The notes beneath the pieces are model-generated. The model had not been told where the DNA came from, searched no databases, and saw only the letters and a list, made by a program, of their open reading frames with translations. The position numbers and the translations under genes were made by a program. Source: Streptomyces griseoluteus (GTDB lineage: Bacteria; Actinomycetota; Actinomycetes; Streptomycetales; Streptomycetaceae). From it: 63,960 bases of DNA. Positions within the stretch are counted from its first letter, which is position 1. Each line of letters starts with the position of its first letter. Location: contig JOBE01000045.1 in assembly GCA_000717735.1 (NCBI GenBank), positions 1 through 63,960 on the forward strand, read 5' to 3'. Of the stretch, positions 53,676 through 61,913 are shown piece by piece.

Positions 53676-54996
53676 GCCCCTCGTCCGCGGCACCGGAGTC
53701 GCCGCCGCGCTCGTCGCGGCCCAGACGGCCGTCGTGCTCTTCGCCGGCCGGGCCGCCGCGGCCCCCACACCCATGCCGACACCCTCGCCGAGCGCGAGCG
53801 CGAGCAACAAGGGTTGCGACCTGCTCAACGGGCAGGCCAGGGAACACTGCGAGCGGGGTCAGTCCGGCGGCGGCTCCACGCCTTCCCTGAACGACCCCAC
53901 CACCGCCCTGGACCCCCTGGCCTCCCTCGCCCGCGGCTGCGCCGACGCCGCCATCGCCACCATCGACTACCTCTCCAAGGCCGTCAAAGAGACCGCCGAC
54001 GTCGACTTCACCAACACGGAGTTCCTCGGCCGGTACGCGATCGTCTTCGCCGCCTCCACCTTCCTCACCCTCCTCCTCTGGCTCCTCGCCGTCGCCAAGC
54101 GGGCCATCCGCGGCGTCCCCCTCACCACCGCGCTCTCCGAAGCCATCGGCTTCCTCTGGCTGACCGTCCTGGCCTCCGCCTTCACGCCCCTGATCCTCTA
54201 CACCGTCGTCAACGCCACCGACGCCGTCACCGAGGTCATCGCCTCCGGCACCGGCCAGCAGACCGACGTCTTCTTCGGCAGCTTCAAACAGGCCCTCCAG
54301 AAGGGCGACAGCATCGGTGGCGGCCCCATCATGCTGATCATCGTGTCCCTGGTGACCGTCGTCGCCGCGGGCGTGCTCTACCTGGAGCTGTTCCTCCGCG
54401 CCGTGATGCTCTACGTCGGCGCGCTCCTCGGCGTCGTCGTCTACTCCGGCCTCGTCGACAAGAACATGTGGGGCCACGTCCGCCGCTGGGCCGGCATCAT
54501 GATCGCGATCATCCTGGTCAAACCGGTCATCGTCATCGTCCTCGGCCTGGCGGGCGCGCTCTCCTCCGGCACCGGCCCCGACTCGTTCTCCGCCGTCGTC
54601 TCCGGCCTCGCGATCATCCTGCTCGCGATCTTCGCCTCCGCGATGATCTACCGCTTCGTCCCCGGCTTCGGCGACGAGATCGCCGCCTCCCGGAACAACC
54701 GACTCCACCGCGCGGGCGAGAACACCGCCGCCGCCGTCATGACCTCCCCCGCCTCCCTCGTCTCCCAGGGAATCAAGACCCACAGCTCCCGCGGCGACGG
54801 CGGCCAGTCCTCCCAAGGCTCCGGCCCCCGCCCCGCCAACCCCGTGTCCGGCGGCATGGCCGCCCACAGCAGCCGCGGCGGAAGCGGCGGCGGGAGCGGC
54901 GGCGGCGCCACTCCCCCACCCGCACCCCGTAGCAGCAGCCCCACCGCGGGCACCCCGCACAGCAACCGCAAGAACTCTGGAGGTGGAGGGCGTTGA
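53665..54996 (+). CDS. VirB6/TrbL-like polytopic membrane protein
   Basis: The 443-residue protein starts with a signal-like segment (VAAALVAAQTAVVLFAG). An exported Cys-containing stretch (SNKGCDLLNGQAREHCERG) follows, then about six membrane helices between residues 120 and 335, with Arg/Lys in the inner loops. The C-terminal 100 residues are Ser/Gly/Pro low complexity, probably cytoplasmic. This layout fits VirB6/TrbL channel proteins of Gram-positive type IV systems. Its stop overlaps the TTG start of the next gene. Confidence 0.75.
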   Translation: MPGKPLVRGTGVAAALVAAQTAVVLFAGRAAAAPTPMPTPSPSASASNKGCDLLNGQAREHCERGQSGGGSTPSLNDPTTALDPLASLARGCADAAIATIDYLSKAVKETADVDFTNTEFLGRYAIVFAASTFLTLLLWLLAVAKRAIRGVPLTTALSEAIGFLWLTVLASAFTPLILYTVVNATDAVTEVIASGTGQQTDVFFGSFKQALQKGDSIGGGPIMLIIVSLVTVVAAGVLYLELFLRAVMLYVGALLGVVVYSGLVDKNMWGHVRRWAGIMIAIILVKPVIVIVLGLAGALSSGTGPDSFSAVVSGLAIILLAIFASAMIYRFVPGFGDEIAASRNNRLHRAGENTAAAVMTSPASLVSQGIKTHSSRGDGGQSSQGSGPRPANPVSGGMAAHSSRGGSGGGSGGGATPPPAPRSSSPTAGTPHSNRKNSGGGGR

Positions 54997-56546
54997 CGAC
55001 CCAGTCCCAGCCGGTCGCGCCCCGCCGTACGTATCTCGTGGGCCGCGCCCGGCCCAACGCGATCGTCGGCAAGAACCGCGAGACCGGCGAGATCGCCCTG
55101 ATCATCGTCGGCGCCTCCCTCGGCATGATGAGCGGACTCCTCGTCCCCCTCCTCCCCTTGCGGATCGCGCTCCTCGCCGGCCTGCCCATGCTCGCGATCG
55201 CCGCCGTGTACCTCCCGTACAAGCACCGCACCTTCTACAAGTGGTTCGAGATCAACCGCAGCTACAAGCGGATGCTCAAGCGCGGCACGGCCTACCGCTC
55301 CGTCGTCTCCGAGGCCGGCACCCGTCTCGACGGCCGCGAGGTCGAGGTCGGCCCGCCGCCCGGCATCGGCCGCGTCGGCTGGCTCGCCGCCCCCTTCGGC
55401 CCCGACGAGATCGCCGTCCTCCTGCACGCCGACCGCCGCACCGTCACCGCCGCCATCGAGATCGAGGGCCCCGGCGTCGGCCTGCGCGACAGCGAGGACC
55501 AGGAGGCCCTGGTCGACCGCTTCGGCACCCTCCTGAAGCACGTCGCCAACGGCGACGGCTTCGTGACCCGCCTCCAGATGCTGGCCCGCACCCTCCCCGC
55601 CGACCCCGACGCGCACGCCAAGGACGTCGGCCAGCGCGGCGACCCGCACGCGCCCGCGTGGCTCATGGAGTCGTACGACCAGCTCCAGTCGATGGTCTCC
55701 ACCTCCAGCGAGCAGCACCGCGCCTATCTCGTCGCCTGCATGCACTACACGCGCGAACTCGCCGCCGAGGCCAACGCCATGGCCCGCGCCGCCCGGCACG
55801 CCTCCGGCACCCGCCGCCTCGACCGCGACGCCGGCCTCGCCGTCGTCATGGCCCGCGAGCTCACCGACATCTGCGCCCGCCTCGCCGAGGCCGACATCCG
55901 GGTCCGCCAGCCCCTCGGGCAGTCCCGGCTCGCCTCCCTCGTGCACTCCATGTACGACCCGGACCACCCCATCGACCACATCCAGGCCATGACGAAACGA
56001 AACGCTTGGCCCGCCGAACTCGACGCGATGGAACCGACGTACCTCCAGGCCAAGACCCGCGAGTCCTCGACCCGCGCCCCCTGGTGCCACGCCACGGCCT
56101 GGGTGAAGGAGTGGCCGATGACCCCGGTCGGCGTCAACTTCCTCGCCCCCCTCCTCGTCCACACCCCGGACGTGATCCGCACGGTCGCCGTCACCATGGA
56201 CCTGGAACCCACCGAGGTCGCCATCGAGCGCATGCTCACGGAGAAGACCAACGACGAGGCCGACGCCAGCCGCGCCGCCAAGATGAACCGCACGGTCGAC
56301 CCCCGCGACATCGCCGCCCACGGCCGGCTCGACCAGCGGGGTGAAGATCTCGCCAGCGGGGCTGCCGGAGTGAACCTGGTCGGGTACATCACGGTGTCGT
56401 CGCGTTCCCCCGAGGCCCTGGCCCGGGACAAGCGCACGATCAGGGCCTCCGCCGGCAAGTCGTATCTGAAGCTGGAGTGGTGCGACCGCGAGCACCACCG
56501 GGCCTTTGTGAACACCTTGCCGTTCGCGACCGGCATCCGCCGCTAA
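54993..56546 (+). CDS. SCO6880-family protein (PrgI-like N-terminus, VirB4 N-like body)
   Basis: The 517-residue protein starts at TTG 54993 after GGTGGAGGG. It opens with RRTYLVGRARPN, has two membrane helices at about 34-72 (PrgI/VirB3-like), and then a soluble region with GWLAAPFGPDEIAVLLHADR and a C-terminal CagE/VirB4 N-domain-like part. This family is found in actinobacterial conjugative elements directly before the VirB4 ATPase, as here. Together the two genes appear to be a split VirB3-VirB4. Confidence 0.75.
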   Translation: MTTQSQPVAPRRTYLVGRARPNAIVGKNRETGEIALIIVGASLGMMSGLLVPLLPLRIALLAGLPMLAIAAVYLPYKHRTFYKWFEINRSYKRMLKRGTAYRSVVSEAGTRLDGREVEVGPPPGIGRVGWLAAPFGPDEIAVLLHADRRTVTAAIEIEGPGVGLRDSEDQEALVDRFGTLLKHVANGDGFVTRLQMLARTLPADPDAHAKDVGQRGDPHAPAWLMESYDQLQSMVSTSSEQHRAYLVACMHYTRELAAEANAMARAARHASGTRRLDRDAGLAVVMARELTDICARLAEADIRVRQPLGQSRLASLVHSMYDPDHPIDHIQAMTKRNAWPAELDAMEPTYLQAKTRESSTRAPWCHATAWVKEWPMTPVGVNFLAPLLVHTPDVIRTVAVTMDLEPTEVAIERMLTEKTNDEADASRAAKMNRTVDPRDIAAHGRLDQRGEDLASGAAGVNLVGYITVSSRSPEALARDKRTIRASAGKSYLKLEWCDREHHRAFVNTLPFATGIRR

Positions 56547-56566
56547 GGCCGAAGGGGCACCGACCG

Positions 56567-57964
56567 ATGCGAGATCCGCTGTCCGTCCTCACCGACGCCT
56601 TCACCTCCTTCGTCTTCGGAAAGGTGGAGACGACCCGGCTGCCCGTCCGCACCTCCACGGGACAGGCCCAGGCCGTCTACCTGCCGACCGCCGCCCCCGG
56701 CCTCGGCGACTCCGGCGTCATCATCGGCCGCGAGGTCTACAGCGGAAAGGGATACATCTACGACCCCTTCCAGCTGTACGGGCAGCAGCTCCCCGCCCCG
56801 CACTGGCTGGTTCTCGGCGAGTCCGGCAACGGCAAGTCGGCGCTGGAGAAGACGTACGTGCTCCGCCAGCTCCGCTTCCGCGACCGGCAGGTCGTCGTCC
56901 TCGACGCACAGGGCGAGGACGGCGTCGGCGAGTGGAACCTCATCGCCCAGGAGCTGGGGATAACCCCCATCCGCCTGGACCCGATGGTCGCCAACGACTC
57001 CGGGATCCGCCTCAACCCGCTCGACCCGTCGATCACGACGACCGGGCAGCTCGCCCTGCTCCGTACGATCATCGAGGTGGCGATGGGCCACGGCCTCGAC
57101 GAGCGCGCCGGCTTCGCGCTCAAGGTCGCCCACGCCTACGTCACCGAGCACAAGACGGACCGTCAGCCGATCCTCACCGACATCGTCGAGCAGCTCCGCC
57201 ACCCCAAGGCCGAATCCGCCGAGGCGATGAACGTCGACATAGACGACGTACGGGCCTGGGGCCTGGACGTCGCCCTCGTCCTCGACCGGCTCGTCGACGG
57301 CGACCTGCGCGGCATGTTCGACGGCCCCACGACCGTCGGCATCGACCTCGACGCGCCCCTGATCGTCTTCGACCTCTCCCACATCGACCGCAACTCCATC
57401 GCCATGCCGATCCTCATGGCGATCGTCGGCGTCTGGCTGGAACACACCTGGATCCGCCCCGACCGGAAGAAGCGCATCTTCCTCGTCGAGGAGGCCTGGC
57501 ACATCATCAACAGCCCCTTCGTGGCCCAGCTGTTCCAGCGGCTGCTCAAGTTCGGCCGCCGGCTCGGCCTGTCGTTCGTCGCCGTCGTCCACCACCTCTC
57601 CGACGTCGTCGACGGAGCAGCCGCCAAGGAGGCCGCGGCGATCCTCAAGATGGCCTCCACCCGGACCATCTACGCCCAGAAGGCCGACGAGGCACGCAAC
57701 ACGGGCCGGGTCCTCGGCCTGCCCCGCTGGGCCGTGGAGATCATCCCGACCCTCACCCCCGGCATCGCGGTCTGGGACGTCAACGGCAACGTCCAGGTCG
57801 TCAAGCACCTCATCACCGAGAAGGAACGCCCGCTCGTCTACACGGACCGCGCCATGACCGAGTCCTCGGTCACCGACCCCGAACTGGAGTGGGAGACGGA
57901 ACAGCGGGCGATCCTCATCGAGCAGCAGCAGCTGAACGGCACTTCGCAGTCGACGGTGGCATAG
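56567..57964 (+). CDS. VirB4/TraC-like ATPase
   Basis: The 465-residue protein contains Walker A GESGNGKS (residues 84-91), VVLDAQGED after strand 2, FDLSHI (about 268-273) and Walker B IFLVEEAWH with Glu308-Glu309. These are the order and residues of active VirB4 ATPases that power type IV secretion. It lacks the usual 300-residue N-domain, which seems to be supplied by the preceding gene. It has no membrane helix. It is separated by 20 bp from its neighbour and by 4 bp from the next gene. Confidence 0.88.
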   Translation: MRDPLSVLTDAFTSFVFGKVETTRLPVRTSTGQAQAVYLPTAAPGLGDSGVIIGREVYSGKGYIYDPFQLYGQQLPAPHWLVLGESGNGKSALEKTYVLRQLRFRDRQVVVLDAQGEDGVGEWNLIAQELGITPIRLDPMVANDSGIRLNPLDPSITTTGQLALLRTIIEVAMGHGLDERAGFALKVAHAYVTEHKTDRQPILTDIVEQLRHPKAESAEAMNVDIDDVRAWGLDVALVLDRLVDGDLRGMFDGPTTVGIDLDAPLIVFDLSHIDRNSIAMPILMAIVGVWLEHTWIRPDRKKRIFLVEEAWHIINSPFVAQLFQRLLKFGRRLGLSFVAVVHHLSDVVDGAAAKEAAAILKMASTRTIYAQKADEARNTGRVLGLPRWAVEIIPTLTPGIAVWDVNGNVQVVKHLITEKERPLVYTDRAMTESSVTDPELEWETEQRAILIEQQQLNGTSQSTVA

Positions 57965-57968
57965 ACGG

Positions 57969-59522
57969 ATGGACACGGCACGGAAGGGAGGCGGCGGAGG
58001 CATCTCCGACGGGCTGCTGCTCAGCCTGTTCGGGCTCCTCCTCTGCCTCACGGTCCTGGTGTGGACGGCGACCGGCCTGGCCGGTCTCTTCTCCCACGGC
58101 GCCTGGCCGGAGGGCATCACCCTCACGGGCACGCCGTCGGCCCTACGCTCCCTGGTGACCGCCCCGACGGACCTCCCGGCCGCCTGGCCGGCCACCCCGC
58201 CGGGACAGCTCTCGGGGTACGGCCTCTTCTGGGGCCTGCTGATCGGCGAGGCGATGATCCTGCTGGTCCTCGCCGTCTTCGCGCTGGGCACGCTGGCCCG
58301 CTGGCGAGCGGTCAGGACGAACCGGAAGGCGGGGGCGTACGGTCACGCCCACCCGGCTCCCGTACGGGACGACCTGACCACGCCTGCACCGACCGAGCCC
58401 GTACGGGTCACCCCACCCCGGACGGAGACGCCTCCGGCGCCTACCGCCCCGGCACCGGCCGAGCCGACGCCGACTGAGCCGTCACCCGTGCCCGTCGTTC
58501 CCGCACCGCCCGTCGCACCCGCACCTGCACCCGCACCCGCACCCGCACCCGCACCCGGACCCGCACCCGCACCAGTCGTCGTACCCGCCCCGGCAGCATC
58601 ACCCCGTACCGTCTACGGCCCCCAGGAAACCCGTCGCCCCGCCGCCGTGCAGGCCATCCGGGACGCCGAGGGCCCCGTCCTCGTCGTCACCTCCGACCCC
58701 ACCGTCTGGTCGGCGACGAAGGACGCGCGCGGCAAGCTCGGCCCGGTCCTGGTCCACGACCCCGGCCACCTGTGCGACACCCCCGCCCGGCTCCACTGGT
58801 CCCCGTCCGAGCACTGCGAGGACCCGGACGTGGCCGCGCAGCGGGCCGTGGCCCTCCTCGCCCCCGTCCGCCCGCACTCCCGTCTGGACGCGGCCACCGC
58901 CGACACCGCGGAAACGCTCCTGCGCTGCTGGCTGCACGCCGCCGCCGTCGACGGCCGCCCCTTCCGCCAGGTCCACCGCTGGGCGCAGGGCGCCGGCGCC
59001 CACGAGCCGGTACGGATCCTCCGCAGCCACCCCAAGGCGGCCTCCGGTCACGCCGGACTCCTGGAATCGGCCCTGACGGCGCACCCCGAAAGCCGCCGTC
59101 TGGCGCAGGAACTGACGGCACGTGCGCTGGCGGCGCTCTCCTCGATCCACATCAGGGAGGCCTGCACCCCGAACCGAACGGATTCGCTGGCGCTGGCATC
59201 TTTCGTCCCCGAAGGGGGCACGCTGTACGTGGTGGGGGAACCGATCGAGGATCCCCGCACCCACCCCGGCGCGATGCCGCTCCTGACGGCCCTCGCCGCA
59301 AGCGTGGTCGAGCACGGCCGCCGCATGGCCGCACGGTCATCCGACGGTCGGCTCGACCCACCACTGACCCTCGTCCTCGACGACGTCGCCGCCGTGGCCC
59401 CGCTCCCGCAGCTCCCGCAGCTCCTCGCCACCGGCCACGGCCAGGGCCTCCCGACCCTGGCCCTGATGCGCTCCGCCGAACAGGCCCGCTCGCGCTGGCC
59501 GGAGGACTCCCTCAGCCGCTGA
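57969..59522 (+). CDS. VirD4/TraG-like coupling protein with degenerate ATP site
   Basis: The 517-residue protein has two membrane helices (about 15-41 and 87-108) and a Pro/Ala-rich linker to about residue 212. The region after it aligns by eye with T4SS coupling ATPases: GPVLVVTSDPTVWSATKDAR and the Walker B line LVLDDVAAVAPLPQLPQLL. But the Walker A position reads GPQETRRP (217-224) instead of GPxGSGKT, the Walker B Glu is Asp472, and the protein stops about 40 residues later, short of the usual end. It is probably a non-hydrolysing relative. Confidence 0.75.
   Translation: MDTARKGGGGGISDGLLLSLFGLLLCLTVLVWTATGLAGLFSHGAWPEGITLTGTPSALRSLVTAPTDLPAAWPATPPGQLSGYGLFWGLLIGEAMILLVLAVFALGTLARWRAVRTNRKAGAYGHAHPAPVRDDLTTPAPTEPVRVTPPRTETPPAPTAPAPAEPTPTEPSPVPVVPAPPVAPAPAPAPAPAPAPGPAPAPVVVPAPAASPRTVYGPQETRRPAAVQAIRDAEGPVLVVTSDPTVWSATKDARGKLGPVLVHDPGHLCDTPARLHWSPSEHCEDPDVAAQRAVALLAPVRPHSRLDAATADTAETLLRCWLHAAAVDGRPFRQVHRWAQGAGAHEPVRILRSHPKAASGHAGLLESALTAHPESRRLAQELTARALAALSSIHIREACTPNRTDSLALASFVPEGGTLYVVGEPIEDPRTHPGAMPLLTALAASVVEHGRRMAARSSDGRLDPPLTLVLDDVAAVAPLPQLPQLLATGHGQGLPTLALMRSAEQARSRWPEDSLSR
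58514..58573 (+). repeat. ten hexamer units coding Ala-Pro
   Basis: Ten consecutive CGCACC-type hexamers (two variants) encode the Ala-Pro linker of the coupling-like protein. Length change by slippage would stay in frame. Confidence 0.85.
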
Positions 59523-59533
59523 GGACCCGCCGG

Positions 59534-60094
59534 TCAGACCGGCCGCAGCAGCTCGTGCTCCAGCTCGTTCGCCACCTCGCTCCCGCGCAGGGCGACCAGC
59601 TCCCCGGTCGGCACGTACCCGAGTCGCCGGTACACCGCCTGCGCCCTCACGTTGTCGGCGTGCACGTACAGCCGCACCCGCTCGATCCGCGGCCCGGTCA
59701 GCGACCAGGACCACTCCGCCGCCGCCTCGAACAGCGCGTCGATCACCCCGGTACCGCGCGCCTCGTCCCGTACGAACACCCCGACGACATGCGTCTGCTC
59801 GACCTCGGGGGCGTCGTCGAAGAACGTCTCGGTCCCGGCCCGCTCCACCAGCACCGACACCGTGCCCACCCATCGCCCGTCCGGCGCCTCCGCGACGAAC
59901 TGCCGCACAGCGCCCGGCCCGTCCTCGGCGGCACCCGCAGCCCGCTCCTGCCAGAAGGAGTCCGGGCGCTCGGCCGCGACCTCGTACGTCTCGAGGAAGG
60001 CCAGGTGCGCGACCGGGTCCTGGAGGGCCGCGAGCCGGAGCTCACGGATCTGCTGCCACTCGTCGGCGCGGACGGCACGTACTGAATAGTCCAT
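59534..60094 (-). CDS. GNAT family N-acetyltransferase
   Basis: The 186-residue enzyme has the GNAT fold: QFVAEAPDGRWVGTVSVLVE for strands 2-4, the acetyl-CoA loop VVGVFVRDEARGTGVIDALF, and YVHADNVRAQAVYRRLGY for the terminal strand and helix. The position and sequence resemble RimI-like or small-molecule acetyltransferases; the substrate is unknown. It starts at ATG 60094, is divergent from the ABC operon, and is convergent with the secretion-like operon (12 bp between the stops). Confidence 0.88.
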   Translation of the reverse strand: MDYSVRAVRADEWQQIRELRLAALQDPVAHLAFLETYEVAAERPDSFWQERAAGAAEDGPGAVRQFVAEAPDGRWVGTVSVLVERAGTETFFDDAPEVEQTHVVGVFVRDEARGTGVIDALFEAAAEWSWSLTGPRIERVRLYVHADNVRAQAVYRRLGYVPTGELVALRGSEVANELEHELLRPV

Positions 60095-60230
60095 GAGGCA
60101 GATCCTCCCCACGCCCACACCCCACTGACAAGGCCTTTTGTACGCCGTCGTACCCCGGTACTACACGGCCGCCGACGCTCCCTCCCCCGGTCGGACGTCC
60201 GGCCGCCGGCCGCTCCCTACCGTCGGAAGC

Positions 60231-61133
60231 ATGATCCGAGCAGAGAACCTCACCAAGCGGTACGGCGACACCACCGTCGTCCAGGACCTCGGTTTCACGG
60301 TCCGCCCCGGAGCCGTCACCGGTTTCCTCGGCCCCAACGGAGCCGGAAAGTCCACCACCCTCCGCATGATCCTCGGCCTCGACACCCCCACCCGCGGCCA
60401 CGCCACGATCGACGGCCTCCCGTACGCCGCCCACACCGCCCCGCTGACCCGCATCGGCGCCCTCCTCGAAGCCCGCTCCGTGCACCCGGGCCGCTCGGCG
60501 TACCACCACCTGATGGCCCTCGCCCACACCCACGGCATCCCCCACGCGCGCGTGGAGCGGGTTCTGGCCCTCGCCGGCCTCACCCACGTCGCTCACAAGC
60601 GCGTCAAAGGGTTCTCCCTCGGCATGGGCCAGCGCCTCGGCATCGCCGCCGCGCTCCTCGGCGACCCGGCCACCGTCATCCTCGACGAGCCGGTCAACGG
60701 CCTCGACCCGGCGGGCGTGCTCTGGATCCGCACCCTCCTCAAGTCCCTGGCCACCGAAGGCCGTACCGTCCTCGTCTCCTCCCACCTCATGAGCGAGATG
60801 GCCCTCACCGCCGACCACCTGATCGTCATCGGCAAGGGCCGGCTCCTCGCCGACACCACGGTCGACGAGCTCGTCCGCACCTCCGGCGGCGCCTCCGTCA
60901 AGGTCGTCACCCCCGAGGCGGACCGGCTGCGGACCCTGCTGCCGGGCGCCGGCTTCACCGTGGAGACCCCCGACACCCTCCTCGTCACCGGCCCGGACGC
61001 GCCGGAGATCGGCCGCACGGCCGCCGCCCACGGCGTCCCCCTCCACGAACTCACCCCCCAGGCCCCCTCCCTGGAACAGGCGTTCATGGCCCTCACCCAC
61101 GACTCCGTCGAATACCAGGGAGCCCCCGCATGA
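60231..61133 (+). CDS. ABC transporter ATP-binding protein (CcmA/DrrA type)
   Basis: The 300-residue ATPase has Walker A GPNGAGKST, the signature region FSLGMGQRLGIAAALL (degenerate LSGGQ reading SLGMG, common in BcrA/DrrA types), Walker B VILDEPVNGLDP and the H-loop VSSHL. The C-terminal 80 residues are the DrrA-like extension. It resembles lantibiotic or bacitracin self-protection exporters. It overlaps the permease gene by ATGA, and the downstream kinase-regulator pair probably controls it. Confidence 0.93.
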   Translation: MIRAENLTKRYGDTTVVQDLGFTVRPGAVTGFLGPNGAGKSTTLRMILGLDTPTRGHATIDGLPYAAHTAPLTRIGALLEARSVHPGRSAYHHLMALAHTHGIPHARVERVLALAGLTHVAHKRVKGFSLGMGQRLGIAAALLGDPATVILDEPVNGLDPAGVLWIRTLLKSLATEGRTVLVSSHLMSEMALTADHLIVIGKGRLLADTTVDELVRTSGGASVKVVTPEADRLRTLLPGAGFTVETPDTLLVTGPDAPEIGRTAAAHGVPLHELTPQAPSLEQAFMALTHDSVEYQGAPA

Positions 61134-61900
61134 CGACTCCGGCCCTCACCCACGCGCGCGTACTCCGCTCCGAGTGGCACAAACTGTGGACCGTCCGCTC
61201 CACCTGGACCACCGTCCTCACCTCGGCGGCCCTCCTCCTCGGCGTCGGCATCCTCATGGGCGCCACGTACACCTCGGACGGCGGCGACTCCGACGTCGAC
61301 ACCGTCGTCCTCAGCCTCTACGGTTCTCAGCTCGGCGGGATCGCCCTTGCCGTCCTCGGCATCCTCGTCACGGCGGGCGAATACGCGACGGGCATGATCC
61401 GCGCCTCCCTGACCGCCGTCCCGCGCCGCACCCCCGTCCTGTGGGCCAAGGCGGCGGTCTACACGGCCACCGTCTTCGCGGTCTCGTTCCTCACCGCCCT
61501 GCTGACCTTCCTCACCGCACAGGTCTTCCTCTCCGACACCGACCAGGCCGCCTCCCTCACCGACCACGGGGTCCTCACCGCCATCGCCGGCAACGCCGCC
61601 GGCGTCACCCTCCTCGGCGTGCTCGCCCTCGGCCTCGGCGCCACCCTCCGCTCGGTGCCGGGCGCGATCGGCGCCTTCGTCGGCGGAGTCCTGATCGTGC
61701 CCGAGATCCTCGGAATGCTCCCGTACGAGGCGATGGACACGGCCATCCGATACTTCCCCACCCAGGCGGCCGGCGCCCTCGGCTCCGCGACCCCCCTGCC
61801 GGGCGCGGCCTCCCCCGGCGCCGCACTGCTCGCCCTGATCCTCTGGGCGGCCGCGGGACTCGTCGTCCCGGCCTGGCTGCTCAAGCGCCGGGACGTATGA
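61130..61900 (+). CDS. ABC-2 type permease
   Basis: The 256-residue protein has six membrane helices and begins with the typical amphipathic HARVLRSEWHKLWTVRSTW. The ATGMIRASLTAVP segment between TM2 and TM3 is the coupling helix found in bacitracin/lantibiotic-type permeases. With the preceding ATPase it forms an exporter of unknown substrate. The next gene starts 13 bp later. Confidence 0.9.
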   Translation: MTTPALTHARVLRSEWHKLWTVRSTWTTVLTSAALLLGVGILMGATYTSDGGDSDVDTVVLSLYGSQLGGIALAVLGILVTAGEYATGMIRASLTAVPRRTPVLWAKAAVYTATVFAVSFLTALLTFLTAQVFLSDTDQAASLTDHGVLTAIAGNAAGVTLLGVLALGLGATLRSVPGAIGAFVGGVLIVPEILGMLPYEAMDTAIRYFPTQAAGALGSATPLPGAASPGAALLALILWAAAGLVVPAWLLKRRDV

Positions 61901-61913
61901 GGATGATGACGGG

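Noticed and set aside
51086..59522. Integrative conjugative element
   Set aside because: There is no relaxase, integrase, excisionase, replication protein, tRNA or flanking direct repeat, and base composition matches the neighbours.
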